Translations under genes and position numbers: made by a program
In this document: in pieces, positions 10,181 through 18,755 of the stretch
How the letters are laid out: each line of letters starts with the position of its first letter
Position numbering within the stretch: position 1 is the first letter of the stretch
The notes under the pieces: model-generated
What the model was told of the DNA's origin: nothing
Databases searched by the model: none
The model's input: the letters and a program-made list of their open reading frames with translations, nothing else
From: SAR86 cluster bacterium
GTDB lineage: Bacteria; Pseudomonadota; Gammaproteobacteria; Pseudomonadales; Pseudohongiellaceae
Length of the DNA stretch: 53,327 nucleotides
Direction: 5' to 3'
Assembly (NCBI GenBank): GCA_002746215.1
Contig: NVWI01000004.1
Coordinates: 63,554 to 116,880, forward strand

Positions 10181-10820
10181 ATAAGTAGAGGTTTTCATCA
10201 CCAGCTTGCCATAACTCATGCTTTTTAAAAGCCTGACCAAACCATAAAGTATTCAGCATAAGTTTTAACCAGTGCTGTAAGACCGGATAAGGCGACTCAT
10301 CAAACCAGGTCTTATCAACCATTGAGAATTGACGAATAAAGGGAAATATAGCGACATCAGCAATACTGATGCGCTCTGCGAGAAGAAATTTATTCTCTTG
10401 AAGCATTATGTTTAATGCTTCAAGGAAGCTTTCACAACGACCCCGATAATATTTCATCGACTGCTCAGGAAAACGCTCAGCATATTTGTATTTATCAAGA
10501 TTCTGTTTGAAGGAAACATCATTAAGCTCGACTAAAGGTTCTGCTTTATGCTGGTAAACATTGTTTGCTCCCAACCAGTTCTCAGGGTCATTTTGATTAA
10601 GCGCCCACTTCATAATATCCCAGCTTTCAGCCATAGACTCGTTTTCATTAATGACTAAAGTCGGTACCGTTGCATGCGGTGAAACAGCAAGCACTTCTAC
10701 AGGCAAATTTCTTAGGGCTACCGTACGCAGAATTACCTTACGGTTGGAATAATCAAGCGCCATATGTGCACGTATGCAATAGGGACACCGTCTAAAACTG
10801 TATAAAACAGGGATATTCAG
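10179..10820 (-). CDS. Glutathione S-transferase family protein, probably starting at a non-ATG codon
   Basis: A soluble GST-fold protein of about 213 residues. The first ATG in frame (10763) would remove the beta-1 strand and active-site region. The same frame continues upstream as [19 protein letters not shown], the N-terminal thioredoxin-fold segment with a CPYC motif (about residues 12-15). The only plausible start is CTG at 10820-10818, which overlaps the phhB stop and has GGAAAAG a few bases ahead, so translation may be coupled to phhB. Further family features are ATVPTLVI, the [10 protein letters not shown] helix and [14 protein letters not shown]. Substrate unknown. Last gene of the tsaD-folB-folK-phhB run. 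Confidence 0.78.
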   Translation of the reverse strand: MNIPVLYSFRRCPYCIRAHMALDYSNRKVILRTVALRNLPVEVLAVSPHATVPTLVINENESMAESWDIMKWALNQNDPENWLGANNVYQHKAEPLVELNDVSFKQNLDKYKYAERFPEQSMKYYRGRCESFLEALNIMLQENKFLLAERISIADVAIFPFIRQFSMVDKTWFDESPYPVLQHWLKLMLNTLWFGQAFKKHELWQAGDENLYL

Positions 10821-11116
10821 AGGTACTTTTCCATTTGCAAAGCCAGATCAAAGTCTTTTTCAGAAACTCCCCCAACTTCATGAGTCGTCAACTGCACTGC
10901 GACCGTTTTATAAACGTTAAACCATTCCGGGTGGTGATTAACTTTTTCAGCATAGAGCGCAACTTTACTCATAAAACCAAAGGCTTCTATAAAATTTTTA
11001 AATACGAAGGTCTTGCTTAACTTCCCAGAATCCAAAATCCAGTGCGATTCTAAAGGCTCGTTTAATAGCTTAAGTCGTGCAGAAACTTCTTCCGAATTTA
11101 ACGCTGCAATAGTCAT
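10817..11116 (-). CDS. phhB: Pterin-4a-carbinolamine dehydratase PhhB
   Basis: A 99-residue enzyme that dehydrates 4a-hydroxytetrahydropterin, recycling the cofactor of aromatic amino acid hydroxylases. Diagnostic residues are the adjacent histidines of HHPEW (residues 61-65), [20 protein letters not shown] and the final [11 protein letters not shown]. No phenylalanine hydroxylase gene is in the window, so the physiological partner is not shown; some bacterial homologues also act in molybdopterin metabolism. It follows folK by 16 bases and its stop overlaps the likely CTG start of the GST gene. Confidence 0.93.
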   Translation of the reverse strand: MTIAALNSEEVSARLKLLNEPLESHWILDSGKLSKTFVFKNFIEAFGFMSKVALYAEKVNHHPEWFNVYKTVAVQLTTHEVGGVSEKDFDLALQMEKYL

Positions 11117-11132
11117 TTTTATTTACTGTTAT

Positions 11133-11654
11133 TTACTGTGCCAGTTTTTCAGAAATTTTTCGACCGTGCCATACAAAATCAACCGGCCATAAATTTTGTG
11201 ATGTTTTATCGTAATCTTTCCACAGTTGCTTGTAGCTTTGTTTCAACACTGGATGCTGACGCTGTTCAGAAAGTTGTGAGAGCGGCCAGAGCACAAACGC
11301 ATTTTCTGTAATTTCGGGCCTCGGCAGTTTAATACCTGAATCGGTGCCCGACCTCTTGCCATAAACCAGCACATCAATATCAAGTGTTCTGCCACTAAAG
11401 CGAGGCTGGTTTCGATCTCTGCCGCAATCATCCTCAATTTTTTTTACAGTGTTAATTAATAGTTCCAATGACATGTCCGTTTCAAATGTGACTACCATAT
11501 TAAGGAAATTATCACCTTGAAAGCCTATCGCCTCACTTTCAAAGACTGATGACAAACTCAAATCATTGAACTTTAATAACAAGGCATCCAAACATGAACG
11601 GATATTAACTGCAGGTTCCATATTAGAACCAAGACTTAACGCTACCCAGGTCAA
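11133..11654 (-). CDS. folK: 2-amino-4-hydroxy-6-hydroxymethyldihydropteridine diphosphokinase FolK
   Basis: Transfers pyrophosphate from ATP to 6-hydroxymethyl-dihydropterin in folate synthesis. The 173-residue protein has the HPPK features: ALSLGSNMEP at the start, NFLNMVV, RFSGRTLDIDVLVYG (ATP/Mg site) and LPRPEITENAFVLWPL. The start is a TTG whose second and third bases begin the TGA stop of folB (TTGA overlap), with AGAGGAG about 10 bases upstream. It therefore appears translationally coupled to folB. Confidence 0.95.
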   Translation of the reverse strand: MTWVALSLGSNMEPAVNIRSCLDALLLKFNDLSLSSVFESEAIGFQGDNFLNMVVTFETDMSLELLINTVKKIEDDCGRDRNQPRFSGRTLDIDVLVYGKRSGTDSGIKLPRPEITENAFVLWPLSQLSEQRQHPVLKQSYKQLWKDYDKTSQNLWPVDFVWHGRKISEKLAQ

Positions 11655-12010
11655 GACTGCTTGACTCCTCTTTCAATAATGACGCCGACATCTCTGGAAC
11701 CAGTAACAGCACCCGGCTTTCCAAGAGAAAGCTTCAACCAGCTAACATCAAATTCTGATAAAACAATCTCAGAAATTTTTTCAGCCAGTGTTTCAATGAG
11801 TTGAATTTCACTTTCTTCAACAAAAGAAATGAGACGCTTGGAAACAGATTTATAATCCAGTGCATCAGAAATTTCATCGCTTGCTGCGGCTTTTTTAATA
11901 TCACTCGCCATTTCAATATCAATCGTGATTTTCTGCTTTATTGCTTTTTCCCAGTCATAAATGCCAATAACGGTTTTTACTTCCAGCCCTCTTATATAAA
12001 CAATATCCAT
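11651..12010 (-). CDS. folB: Dihydroneopterin aldolase FolB
   Basis: Converts 7,8-dihydroneopterin to 6-hydroxymethyl-dihydropterin and glycolaldehyde, the step before FolK. From the ATG at 12010 it has 119 residues, the normal length, beginning MDIVYIRGLEVKTVIGIYDWE, with the conserved GIYDWE and the glutamate/lysine segment LSLGKPGAVTGSRDVGVIIE at the C-terminus. An AGGAAAG lies just upstream of this ATG, so it is preferred over the longer frame back to 12067, which would enter tsaD. Confidence 0.95.
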   Translation of the reverse strand: MDIVYIRGLEVKTVIGIYDWEKAIKQKITIDIEMASDIKKAAASDEISDALDYKSVSKRLISFVEESEIQLIETLAEKISEIVLSEFDVSWLKLSLGKPGAVTGSRDVGVIIERGVKQS

Positions 12011-12036
12011 AACTTTCCTATAAACCGTAAAAGTCC

Positions 12037-13074
12037 TTAAAGTGCCGCTAACTGATCCAGGGGCCAACGTGGCTTGGCCAATATAGTCAAATCATCATGC
12101 TGACCAGCCAGCAAACGTTGACATCCTGCATAAGCGATCATAGCGCCATTATCTGTACAATATTGTAAGCTCGGGTAATATATCTCCCCACCTTCCTTTT
12201 CTACCATAACAGTCAACACTTCTCTTAATCTTTTATTGGCACTAACGCCACCAGCAATGACCAAGGTACGCATCCCAGTTTGTTGTATGGCTCGCTGGCA
12301 TTTGATACGCATAGTATCAGCCACAGCCTCTTGAAAAGCATGGGCGATATCAGCCTTACTTTGCTGGTCAATTTTTGTTGTATCAGTGTCGCCATCCAAT
12401 AAGCTCAAAATAGTATTCAAGGTAAAGGTTTTTAAGCCGCTAAAAGAAAAATCCAAGCCCGGTCGGTTCGTCATAGGTCTGGGGAAGGTAAAACGACCCG
12501 CTTCACCACTTTCTGCAAGTGTCGAAATATGTGGCCCACCTGGGTAAGGTAAACCCAGCATCTTAGCGACTTTATCAAAAGCTTCACCCGCCGCGTCATC
12601 CAATGATTCACCAAGCAAACGATAGGCTCCTATACGTTCTACTTCTACTAATTGGGTATGACCTCCGGATACCAATAAAGCCACAAAGGGAAATGTTGGC
12701 CCCTTTTCTTCCAGCAGAGGTGCTAATAAATGGCCCTCCATATGGTGTACACCAATAGTAGGAATATCCCAGGTCATGCCAAGCGCACGACCAATAGATG
12801 CCCCGACCAATAGGGCGCCGGACAAACCAGGACCAGCCGTGTAAGCCAGGCCATCTATATCACTTTTTGTACATTCGGCCTTACTCATGACTTCCTGAAT
12901 TAGAGGCAAAGTCTTACGAATATGATCACGTGACGCTAATTCAGGAACCACGCCTCCATATTGCTGATGAATTTCCACCTGACTATAGAGCGCTTCTGCC
13001 AGCAAACCCTGATCACTATCGTAAATTGCTATCCCTGTTTCATCACAGGAAGATTCAATACCCAATACTTTCAT
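12037..13074 (-). CDS. tsaD: tRNA N6-adenosine threonylcarbamoyltransferase TsaD
   Basis: Transfers the threonylcarbamoyl group to A37 of ANN-decoding tRNAs with TsaB and TsaE. The 345-residue ASKHA-fold protein starts [13 protein letters not shown] and contains the iron-binding HMEGH (residues 111-115), [20 protein letters not shown] and [14 protein letters not shown]. It is the first gene of a minus-strand operon with folB, folK, phhB and the GST gene. In E. coli it lies directly divergent from rpsU; here rpsU is about 14 kb away. Confidence 0.97.
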   Translation of the reverse strand: MKVLGIESSCDETGIAIYDSDQGLLAEALYSQVEIHQQYGGVVPELASRDHIRKTLPLIQEVMSKAECTKSDIDGLAYTAGPGLSGALLVGASIGRALGMTWDIPTIGVHHMEGHLLAPLLEEKGPTFPFVALLVSGGHTQLVEVERIGAYRLLGESLDDAAGEAFDKVAKMLGLPYPGGPHISTLAESGEAGRFTFPRPMTNRPGLDFSFSGLKTFTLNTILSLLDGDTDTTKIDQQSKADIAHAFQEAVADTMRIKCQRAIQQTGMRTLVIAGGVSANKRLREVLTVMVEKEGGEIYYPSLQYCTDNGAMIAYAGCQRLLAGQHDDLTILAKPRWPLDQLAAL

Positions 13075-13125
13075 TTCACTATCACCTTAATTAAGCGTGA
13101 ACTCCCTCAAACTTAGAGGTAAGGC

Positions 13126-13154
13126 ATTATACATTGCCTGGAAAATATGGATAA
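13126..13154 (-). promoter_or_regulatory. Candidate sigma-70 promoter of tsaD
   Basis: On the minus strand a perfect TATAAT (13131-13126) lies about 50 bases ahead of the tsaD start, with TTATCC 17 bases upstream as a weak -35. The -35 half falls inside the most 5' possible start of the divergent mltD gene, a further reason to place that start at 13186. Confidence 0.45.
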
Positions 13155-13185
13155 TGAGGCCGCAGTTAACACCTCGGAAAGCTTT

Positions 13186-14907
13186 ATGTTGGTATCGACC
13201 ATTTTTTCTCGGCGGAAGTTCTCAACCAGCCCCACCTCTCACATCATGGTTCTACTCGTTAGCCTCATGATGGCAGCCTGTACGTCAATTGAACCTCAAG
13301 AAAGCCGTGAAGGGGCAATTGCAATAAACCAAATAATTACAACCGACAATAATACTGAACAAGTTGTAGAAGGACTGGTAAGTTCTGCTGGCAATTCCGG
13401 TGACCGTGATATTGAGAATATTCTGTTAGACCCTATCTCAACTGAGCCGGCAAGCGTGCAACCTGTTGAACCCGCCGTGGCGATGACCGCCAATCGAGTT
13501 GTAGAACTTGAAATAAATGATTACCTGCAGAATCGTAGAAATCTATTAAAAATATGGATAGAGCGTGGCCGAATATGGTTCCCCATGGTCGAAACAATTT
13601 TCGCCGAAGAAGGTATTCCTGATGAACTGAAATACTTGGCACTAGGAGAAAGTTCTCTTAATCCAACCGCAAGAAGCTATGTAGGCGCGGCAGGCATGTG
13701 GCAATTTATGCCCGCAACAGCAAGAAGTGAAGGCCTGCGTGTGGATAGTTGGATTGATGAAAGAAGAGATCCGGAACTTTCTACCCGAGCGGCGGCAAAA
13801 CACTTAAAAACTCTTTATGAATCTTACAGTGGCAACTGGCACCTTGCGCTGGCTGGATACAATTGCAGTTATCGCTGTATTACTCGAGCCGTTAATCGTG
13901 CTGGTGGTTCGATTAACAACCCACCTTCATTTTGGGAAATTTACCCTTACTTACCACAACAAACCCGCAACTTTATCCCAAAATTTATCGCAGCTGCCCT
14001 GCTTGTTTCTGACCCGGAACGCTATGGTATTCAGGTAGATGATCTTGGCCAGGAATATACTTACGATATCGTGCTGATTAATGGCATGCTTAGTCTGGAA
14101 AGTGCTGCTGAACTTGCAGGTGTTGATGTGGCTACCATTAGAAGCCTTAACCCTTCAGTACGCAAAGCCACTTTACCTGCTAACGCAGAAGCTTTTCCTT
14201 TAAAAATTCCCGCTGGTAGCTATCAAAACTTTATTAGCGCTTTTGCTTCTTTACCTGATGACGAAAAAGTTGCACCCACTGAATATACAATTCGTTCGGG
14301 AGATACTCTCGACAGTATTGCTCGGCGTTTTGAAACGACGGTAGTAGAGCTACAAGCTGTGAATAATATTCGCAATCATCTTATTTTTCCTGAGCAAGTA
14401 GTCATGATCCCCGGAAGAGGCGTTAATACCAATATCTCTCTTGCAACAAATACTAATGTAATGCAATTGATGCATTATGGTGATGCCATTTATCGCCCAA
14501 TAAGGCTAGCCGAAGGCTTTCAATTGGTAGAACAGGCAGGCTCTACACCGGACAACTTGCTAATGGCTGTCAGCCTGAGTAACGATATCGTTGATGATTT
14601 AGTTGTACCCACAATCTATAAGGTACGCCGTGGAGATACACTAGGGCAGATTGCCGATCGTTTTGATATTTCTGTCCGGAACATCCAAAGCTGGAATAAT
14701 ATTCGCGGCACCACTATCTACGCCAACCAGGAATTAACTTTGCATACCGCTGCTTCAGCGCCTAACCCACAGCTTTATAAAGTTCGGCGTGGCGATAACC
14801 TCGCGGCCATTGCTCGCCGCTTTGGTCTCACCGTGACTAGCCTGAAACGGTTAAATGGCCTGAATAGTGATCTAATCTTTGCTGGGCAGGATTTACAACT
14901 CAATTAA
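13186..14907 (+). CDS. mltD: Membrane-bound lytic murein transglycosylase D with three LysM domains, lipoprotein
   Basis: Cleaves peptidoglycan glycan strands to 1,6-anhydro products. The ATG at 13186 has GGAAAG 4 bases ahead; an earlier ATG at 13147 is possible but lies in the tsaD promoter. A lipoprotein signal ends in LMMAAC. The SLT domain holds the catalytic Glu in LALGESSLNP (about residue 155), then AAGMWQFMPATA and LALAGYNCS. Three good LysM repeats follow, starting YTIRSGDTL, YKVRRGDTL and YKVRRGDNL, plus a degenerate region before them. 573 residues is longer than E. coli MltD (about 450), mainly because of the extra LysM. It stands alone, divergent from tsaD. Confidence 0.9.
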   Translation: MLVSTIFSRRKFSTSPTSHIMVLLVSLMMAACTSIEPQESREGAIAINQIITTDNNTEQVVEGLVSSAGNSGDRDIENILLDPISTEPASVQPVEPAVAMTANRVVELEINDYLQNRRNLLKIWIERGRIWFPMVETIFAEEGIPDELKYLALGESSLNPTARSYVGAAGMWQFMPATARSEGLRVDSWIDERRDPELSTRAAAKHLKTLYESYSGNWHLALAGYNCSYRCITRAVNRAGGSINNPPSFWEIYPYLPQQTRNFIPKFIAAALLVSDPERYGIQVDDLGQEYTYDIVLINGMLSLESAAELAGVDVATIRSLNPSVRKATLPANAEAFPLKIPAGSYQNFISAFASLPDDEKVAPTEYTIRSGDTLDSIARRFETTVVELQAVNNIRNHLIFPEQVVMIPGRGVNTNISLATNTNVMQLMHYGDAIYRPIRLAEGFQLVEQAGSTPDNLLMAVSLSNDIVDDLVVPTIYKVRRGDTLGQIADRFDISVRNIQSWNNIRGTTIYANQELTLHTAASAPNPQLYKVRRGDNLAAIARRFGLTVTSLKRLNGLNSDLIFAGQDLQLN

Positions 14908-15233
14908 TTTTCAATTTAATTTTTATTTTTCGGTCTTAGTTTACTGTAAAGCTACAGCGCCTAGTTTAGATAGATAAAAGTAGCAGTGCCCATATTTCTT
15001 GCATAATTTACCCTTATATTCATTCACAAGATTAGCGCATGAGCTCACTGGAAATTATCGGGCTTATAACATTAAATAAGTAGACGACTTTCAAATAGCC
15101 GTTTATTCTCCAAGACCTTGTGAGTAATGAATAAAGCCTTAATCCGTTTTATAAAGTAAGGCTTTGCTTCAAAACGCATGATAGTTTCAACAACTAGCTG
15201 ATTTTAAAATAAAAATAACTTTAGGAGTCAAAA
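14908..15233 (+). other. Intergenic region of 326 bases with one inverted repeat
   Basis: AT-rich and with no convincing reading frame. The only clear structure is a perfect 9-bp inverted repeat, AAAGCCTTA at 15133-15141 and TAAGGCTTT at 15157-15165, with a 15-base loop. No T-run follows, so it is not a typical intrinsic terminator; it might lie in the 5' leader of the next gene. TAGGAG precedes the GTG start at 15234. Confidence 0.4.
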
Positions 15234-15941
15234 GTGAAATCTTCTCAAATTAAATTAACACTTATTACCGCAATAACTCTACTTGCCAGTTCCACTACAT
15301 TTTCTCAGGTCAGAGGAATGTCAGCCGAGCAGGATATGAACTTTTTCGTGACCAGCGCTGGTTCAGGCCATGGTGGAAATCTTGGCGGACTAGCAGGCGC
15401 AGATGCCCGTTGTCAGGCTTTAGCAGCTGTTGCTGGTGCTGGTGATCAAACCTGGCACGCTTATTTGAGCACTCAAGGCTCAAATGCCGTTAATGCTCGC
15501 GATCGAATTGGTTCAGGCCCATGGTTCAACGCCAAGGGAACAATGATTGCCAGAAATCTTGAAGAATTGCACCAGGAAGAAACTAATCACCTTAGTGTGG
15601 AAAACGCACTTGATGAACATGGCGCTCCAGTGCCTTACGTGGGTGTTGATAATAATGGCGTGCCCTTGCCGATAGAGCTGCAAATCACTCCAAATGTTGA
15701 GCATGACGCACTAACGGGATCAGATGTTAATGGCATGGCCTTCCCAGCTGGGGAAGATCAAACTTGTGGCAACTGGACCTCTAATGATGAAGGCAGTGCG
15801 ATGCTTGGTCATATTGACCGTCGTACTCTCGGACCAGGTTTATCACCTTGGAGCGTTGCACATCCTTCTGCCGGTTGTAGCCAACAAGCTTTGATCAATA
15901 CTGGTGGTACAGGTCGTTACTATTGCTTCGCTACTGATTAA
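15234..15941 (+). CDS. Exported lectin-like protein, DUF1554 type
   Basis: 235 residues, GTG start with a good AGGAG. A signal peptide ends near TTFSQV. The next segment, FFVTSAGSGHGGNLGGL followed by AGADARCQALA, then WHAYLST and ARDRIGSGPW, resembles the DUF1554 (C-type-lectin-like fold) proteins of Leptospira and some proteobacteria, with CGNWTSNDEG and a final GRYYCFATD supplying paired cysteines. Function is unknown: the fold suggests a carbohydrate or protein binder in the periplasm or outside the cell. It lies 12 bases ahead of the next gene and heads a run of four exported proteins, so co-expression is likely. Family assignment is from motif recall. Confidence 0.7.
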   Translation: MKSSQIKLTLITAITLLASSTTFSQVRGMSAEQDMNFFVTSAGSGHGGNLGGLAGADARCQALAAVAGAGDQTWHAYLSTQGSNAVNARDRIGSGPWFNAKGTMIARNLEELHQEETNHLSVENALDEHGAPVPYVGVDNNGVPLPIELQITPNVEHDALTGSDVNGMAFPAGEDQTCGNWTSNDEGSAMLGHIDRRTLGPGLSPWSVAHPSAGCSQQALINTGGTGRYYCFATD

Positions 15942-15953
15942 TAAAGATTTTTT

Positions 15954-16865
15954 ATGATCAAACGACTATTTTGCCTGGCCATTTTAGGCCAGGCATTTTC
16001 AGTACATGCCCAGGAAGCCGATATTGTTGGATCTTGGAATCAACCAGCTCCTGGGCTTTCTTTAGGGGGGGTTGCGGCATTATTCGGCTTCATTGAAGAT
16101 GCCATTGAGCGGGCTGATGGCCCACCAGTTGTTGACTTTTTAGGCATCCCACTCAATGAAGAAGCTCTCTCCAGGGCCTTGGCCTATGACAGCGCTTTGC
16201 TAGGAGTGCCCGAACATGTGTGTATGCGGCACCCTTCGCAATATTCCTATTGGGGCCCAGCTCAACTACGTATTGCGGCCCAGCTTGACTATAATCTTGA
16301 TGCTATATCATACACAATAGGCGGCACTTTCCGACGTGCCGACCGAACCATCTGGCTGGATGGTCGAGACCACCCTTCAGAATATGCACCTCATACCTGG
16401 GCTGGATTTACTACCGGACATTGGGAAAATGGTACGCTAATTACCACCACTACCCATCTTAAATGGGGGTGGATACGCCGCAATGGGGTGCCTAGTAGCG
16501 ATCAAGCTACGGTCACAACTTACTATCAGCGCAACGGTGATGTCCTGACGATAACCTGGTTTGTAGATGACCCACATTACCTGACTGATACCTATATCAA
16601 ATCCGTTGATTTTATCGTTACACCTCGCGGAATCTCTACTGCATCATTTACTGTGGAAGCTGCCGATACTGGTAGCGATGTCTTTTCTCAGTGCCTGAAC
16701 AGGGCTGAAATTTTCAGACCTGAACTTCACTATGTTCCACACTACCTGCCTGGAGAGAATCCATTTATCGGGGAGTGGGCTGAAGAAATAGGTGTCCCAG
16801 TGGAAGCCACCCTTGGTGGTGCAGAAACCGCTTACCCTGAATACAAAGAACAATTACAAGAATGA
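15954..16865 (+). CDS. Exported conserved protein of unknown function
   Basis: 303 residues with a signal peptide ending SVHAQEA. Recognisable segments are PEHVCMRHPSQY, IWLDGRDHPSEYAPHTWAGF, the threonine-rich TTTTHLKWGW, IRRNGVPSSDQAT and VDDPHYLTD. The same segments recur in the protein at 38952-39857 and more distantly at 21135-22067, so this is a family with three members here. I know similar proteins from acidobacterial and marine gammaproteobacterial genomes beside DUF6152 proteins, but know of no assigned function. The single cysteine and the aromatic/His-rich core suggest a beta-rich binding protein (inference). The stop overlaps the next start by 4 bases. Confidence 0.75.
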   Translation: MIKRLFCLAILGQAFSVHAQEADIVGSWNQPAPGLSLGGVAALFGFIEDAIERADGPPVVDFLGIPLNEEALSRALAYDSALLGVPEHVCMRHPSQYSYWGPAQLRIAAQLDYNLDAISYTIGGTFRRADRTIWLDGRDHPSEYAPHTWAGFTTGHWENGTLITTTTHLKWGWIRRNGVPSSDQATVTTYYQRNGDVLTITWFVDDPHYLTDTYIKSVDFIVTPRGISTASFTVEAADTGSDVFSQCLNRAEIFRPELHYVPHYLPGENPFIGEWAEEIGVPVEATLGGAETAYPEYKEQLQE

Positions 16866-17851
16866 CTCCTTATACCCTTCGACTATTCAAAACAATACAG
16901 TCAGCTTCATTAGCGTTGATTCTGTGCATGGGCGCTACTTCACTCTCCGCACAAATAGTCCCGACCGAACCGCCAATATCAGGAGAGCTGGAAGTATTGC
17001 ATGTACAAGGCAATGTCTGGCTGATTGCCGGTGTTGGCGGCAACATTGTAGTACAAGCGAGTGAACAGGGTGTTTTTGTAGTTGATACTGGCGCTAACGG
17101 ATTTAGTGAAGAAGTCATTGCAGCCATTGCTAAAATTTCTGATCGTCCAATCCGCTACCTCGTTAATACTTCAATTGCAGCTCAACATATCGGTGGCAAT
17201 GCTGAAATGGCAGGGCTTACTGGAGGCTCAACCAGAGGAGCAGAAAGAGGCGTCAGAATAAATGCAATTGCCCAAGAGAATGTTTTGTTCAGAATGAGTG
17301 TTGGCAGAAATTCTGACGGCGAGCGAATCTATCCTCAGCTGGCATGGCCAACAGACGGTTATTATGAACCACAACGGGGGCAGATTTTTAATGGCGAAGC
17401 CATCGATATTATTCACATGCCGAATGCCTATAGTGACGGCGACAGCATCGTATATTTCAGGGGTTCAAATGTGTTGGTCAGTGGGGATGTTTTTAGCAAC
17501 ACCAGCCTGCCAATGATCGACTATGCTAAAGGCGGCTCATTTCAAGGCGTTATTTCTGCACTGGATCGCATGCTGGATATCACCATTTCTGATGATCTGG
17601 CAGAAGGTGGAACCTATGTCATACCTGGGCATGGCTATATTTCAGATGAAGCTGATCTGGTTGAATACCGAGATATGACCTATATCGTCCGTGACCGCCT
17701 GCAAAGATTGATTATCGAAGAAGGCTTAAGCCTTGAGCAAGTCAAGGAAGCTCAGCCTGTTCTTGGTTGGGAAAGCCGCTATGGTCGCCCTGAGTGGACA
17801 GTCGATATGTTTCTTGAAGCCGTCTATAACGAGTTTCAGGGTAAAAATTAA
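16862..17851 (+). CDS. Exported metallo-beta-lactamase-fold protein with most zinc ligands replaced
   Basis: 329 residues, signal peptide ending SLSAQIV. The fold is recognisable from VWLIAGVGGNIVVQ, VFVVDTGANGF, VSGDVFSN and VIPGHGY. However the HxHxDH motif reads NTSIAAQHIGGN: Ser104, Ala106 and Gln108 replace His, His and Asp, and only His109 remains. The third-ligand region, normally AHTDGDS, is AYSDGDS with Tyr190. Asp209 and His257 are kept. A normal di-zinc site is therefore unlikely, and the protein may be a binding protein or use another metal arrangement. It overlaps its neighbours by 4 bases and 1 base, indicating tight coupling. Confidence 0.83.
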   Translation: MTPYTLRLFKTIQSASLALILCMGATSLSAQIVPTEPPISGELEVLHVQGNVWLIAGVGGNIVVQASEQGVFVVDTGANGFSEEVIAAIAKISDRPIRYLVNTSIAAQHIGGNAEMAGLTGGSTRGAERGVRINAIAQENVLFRMSVGRNSDGERIYPQLAWPTDGYYEPQRGQIFNGEAIDIIHMPNAYSDGDSIVYFRGSNVLVSGDVFSNTSLPMIDYAKGGSFQGVISALDRMLDITISDDLAEGGTYVIPGHGYISDEADLVEYRDMTYIVRDRLQRLIIEEGLSLEQVKEAQPVLGWESRYGRPEWTVDMFLEAVYNEFQGKN

Positions 17852-18681
17852 TGACATCAATGAAAAATACAGTTAAACAGAAATACCATAAAAGCCTGTT
17901 TACCAAGGCCTGTGCTATTTTGTTAATTGTGTCTATCCCGGTTCAAGCTCAGCAATCAGATGAATCATTTTACCAGCGTTTTTCCCCGATTGAGTTAACT
18001 GGCAACTGGGTCTCAGTGATTACCGAAGATTGGCATATCCGCATGATTTCACCTCCGAAGGGGAATTTTGATGGCTTACCACTAAGTACTAGAGCACAAG
18101 AAGCCGCTAACGCCGTTGACCTGGAACAGCTTGTAAGAGATGGGCAAGCATGTCAGGCATATGGTGCTGCCAGACTTCTTAGAGAGCCTGGACGTCTACG
18201 CATTTCCTGGGAAGACAGTGATACATTACGTATTGATACAGATGCAGGCGAACAAACACGTTTACTGCATTTTGATAACATTCCTGCTCCAGGTGCTTCT
18301 AGCCTACAGGGGCTTTCCATCGCTGAGTGGCAATATGCTGGTGGTTTCGACCCTGTGAGGACCGTATTAAACCCTGGACAAATAGGCGGCCGAAGACTAA
18401 GTCGTGGATCTTCCCTGGAAATGATGGGAGGCAAGCTCTATGTTGAAACAAATAACCTTAGCCCATCAATGTTACGTAAGAATGGGGTTCCCTTGAGTGC
18501 TGACACTGAACTTAAAGAATATTTCAACACCTTAAGAGAGCCTGACGGAACAGAATGGCTCATCGTGACAACCATCGTGCGTGACCCTTTAAACCTCCTG
18601 GTTAATCACATCACCAGCACCAACTTTCAACGTGAACCGGATAACTCAAAATGGAATCCGACGCTTTGTACTTTATTTTAA
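17851..18681 (+). CDS. Exported conserved protein of unknown function
   Basis: 276 residues with a long N-terminal region and a signal peptide ending SIPVQAQQ. Distinct segments are LTGNWVSVITEDWHIRM, PPKGNFDGLPLS, a region with DGQACQAYGA and ISWEDSDTLRIDTDAGEQTR, then MLRKNGVPLSADTELKEYF and VRDPLNLLVNH. The end resembles the end of the 303-residue protein two genes upstream (RRNGVPSSDQAT then DDPHYL), so the two may share a fold. Similar proteins accompany DUF6152 and metallo-hydrolase genes in acidobacteria; function unknown. Its ATG overlaps the previous stop by one base (TAATG). Last gene of the four-gene run. Confidence 0.75.
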   Translation: MTSMKNTVKQKYHKSLFTKACAILLIVSIPVQAQQSDESFYQRFSPIELTGNWVSVITEDWHIRMISPPKGNFDGLPLSTRAQEAANAVDLEQLVRDGQACQAYGAARLLREPGRLRISWEDSDTLRIDTDAGEQTRLLHFDNIPAPGASSLQGLSIAEWQYAGGFDPVRTVLNPGQIGGRRLSRGSSLEMMGGKLYVETNNLSPSMLRKNGVPLSADTELKEYFNTLREPDGTEWLIVTTIVRDPLNLLVNHITSTNFQREPDNSKWNPTLCTLF

Positions 18682-18755
18682 TTTTTCATTTTACTTTAAT
18701 AACGCTAGACTAACTTAGTAGTTAGCACTCGCTAACAACAAAAGAAAAGCTCTTT

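Noticed and set aside
18721-18736. GTTAGC-ACTC-GCTAAC hairpin between converging genes as a terminator
   Set aside because: Only 6 bp and no T-run on either strand.
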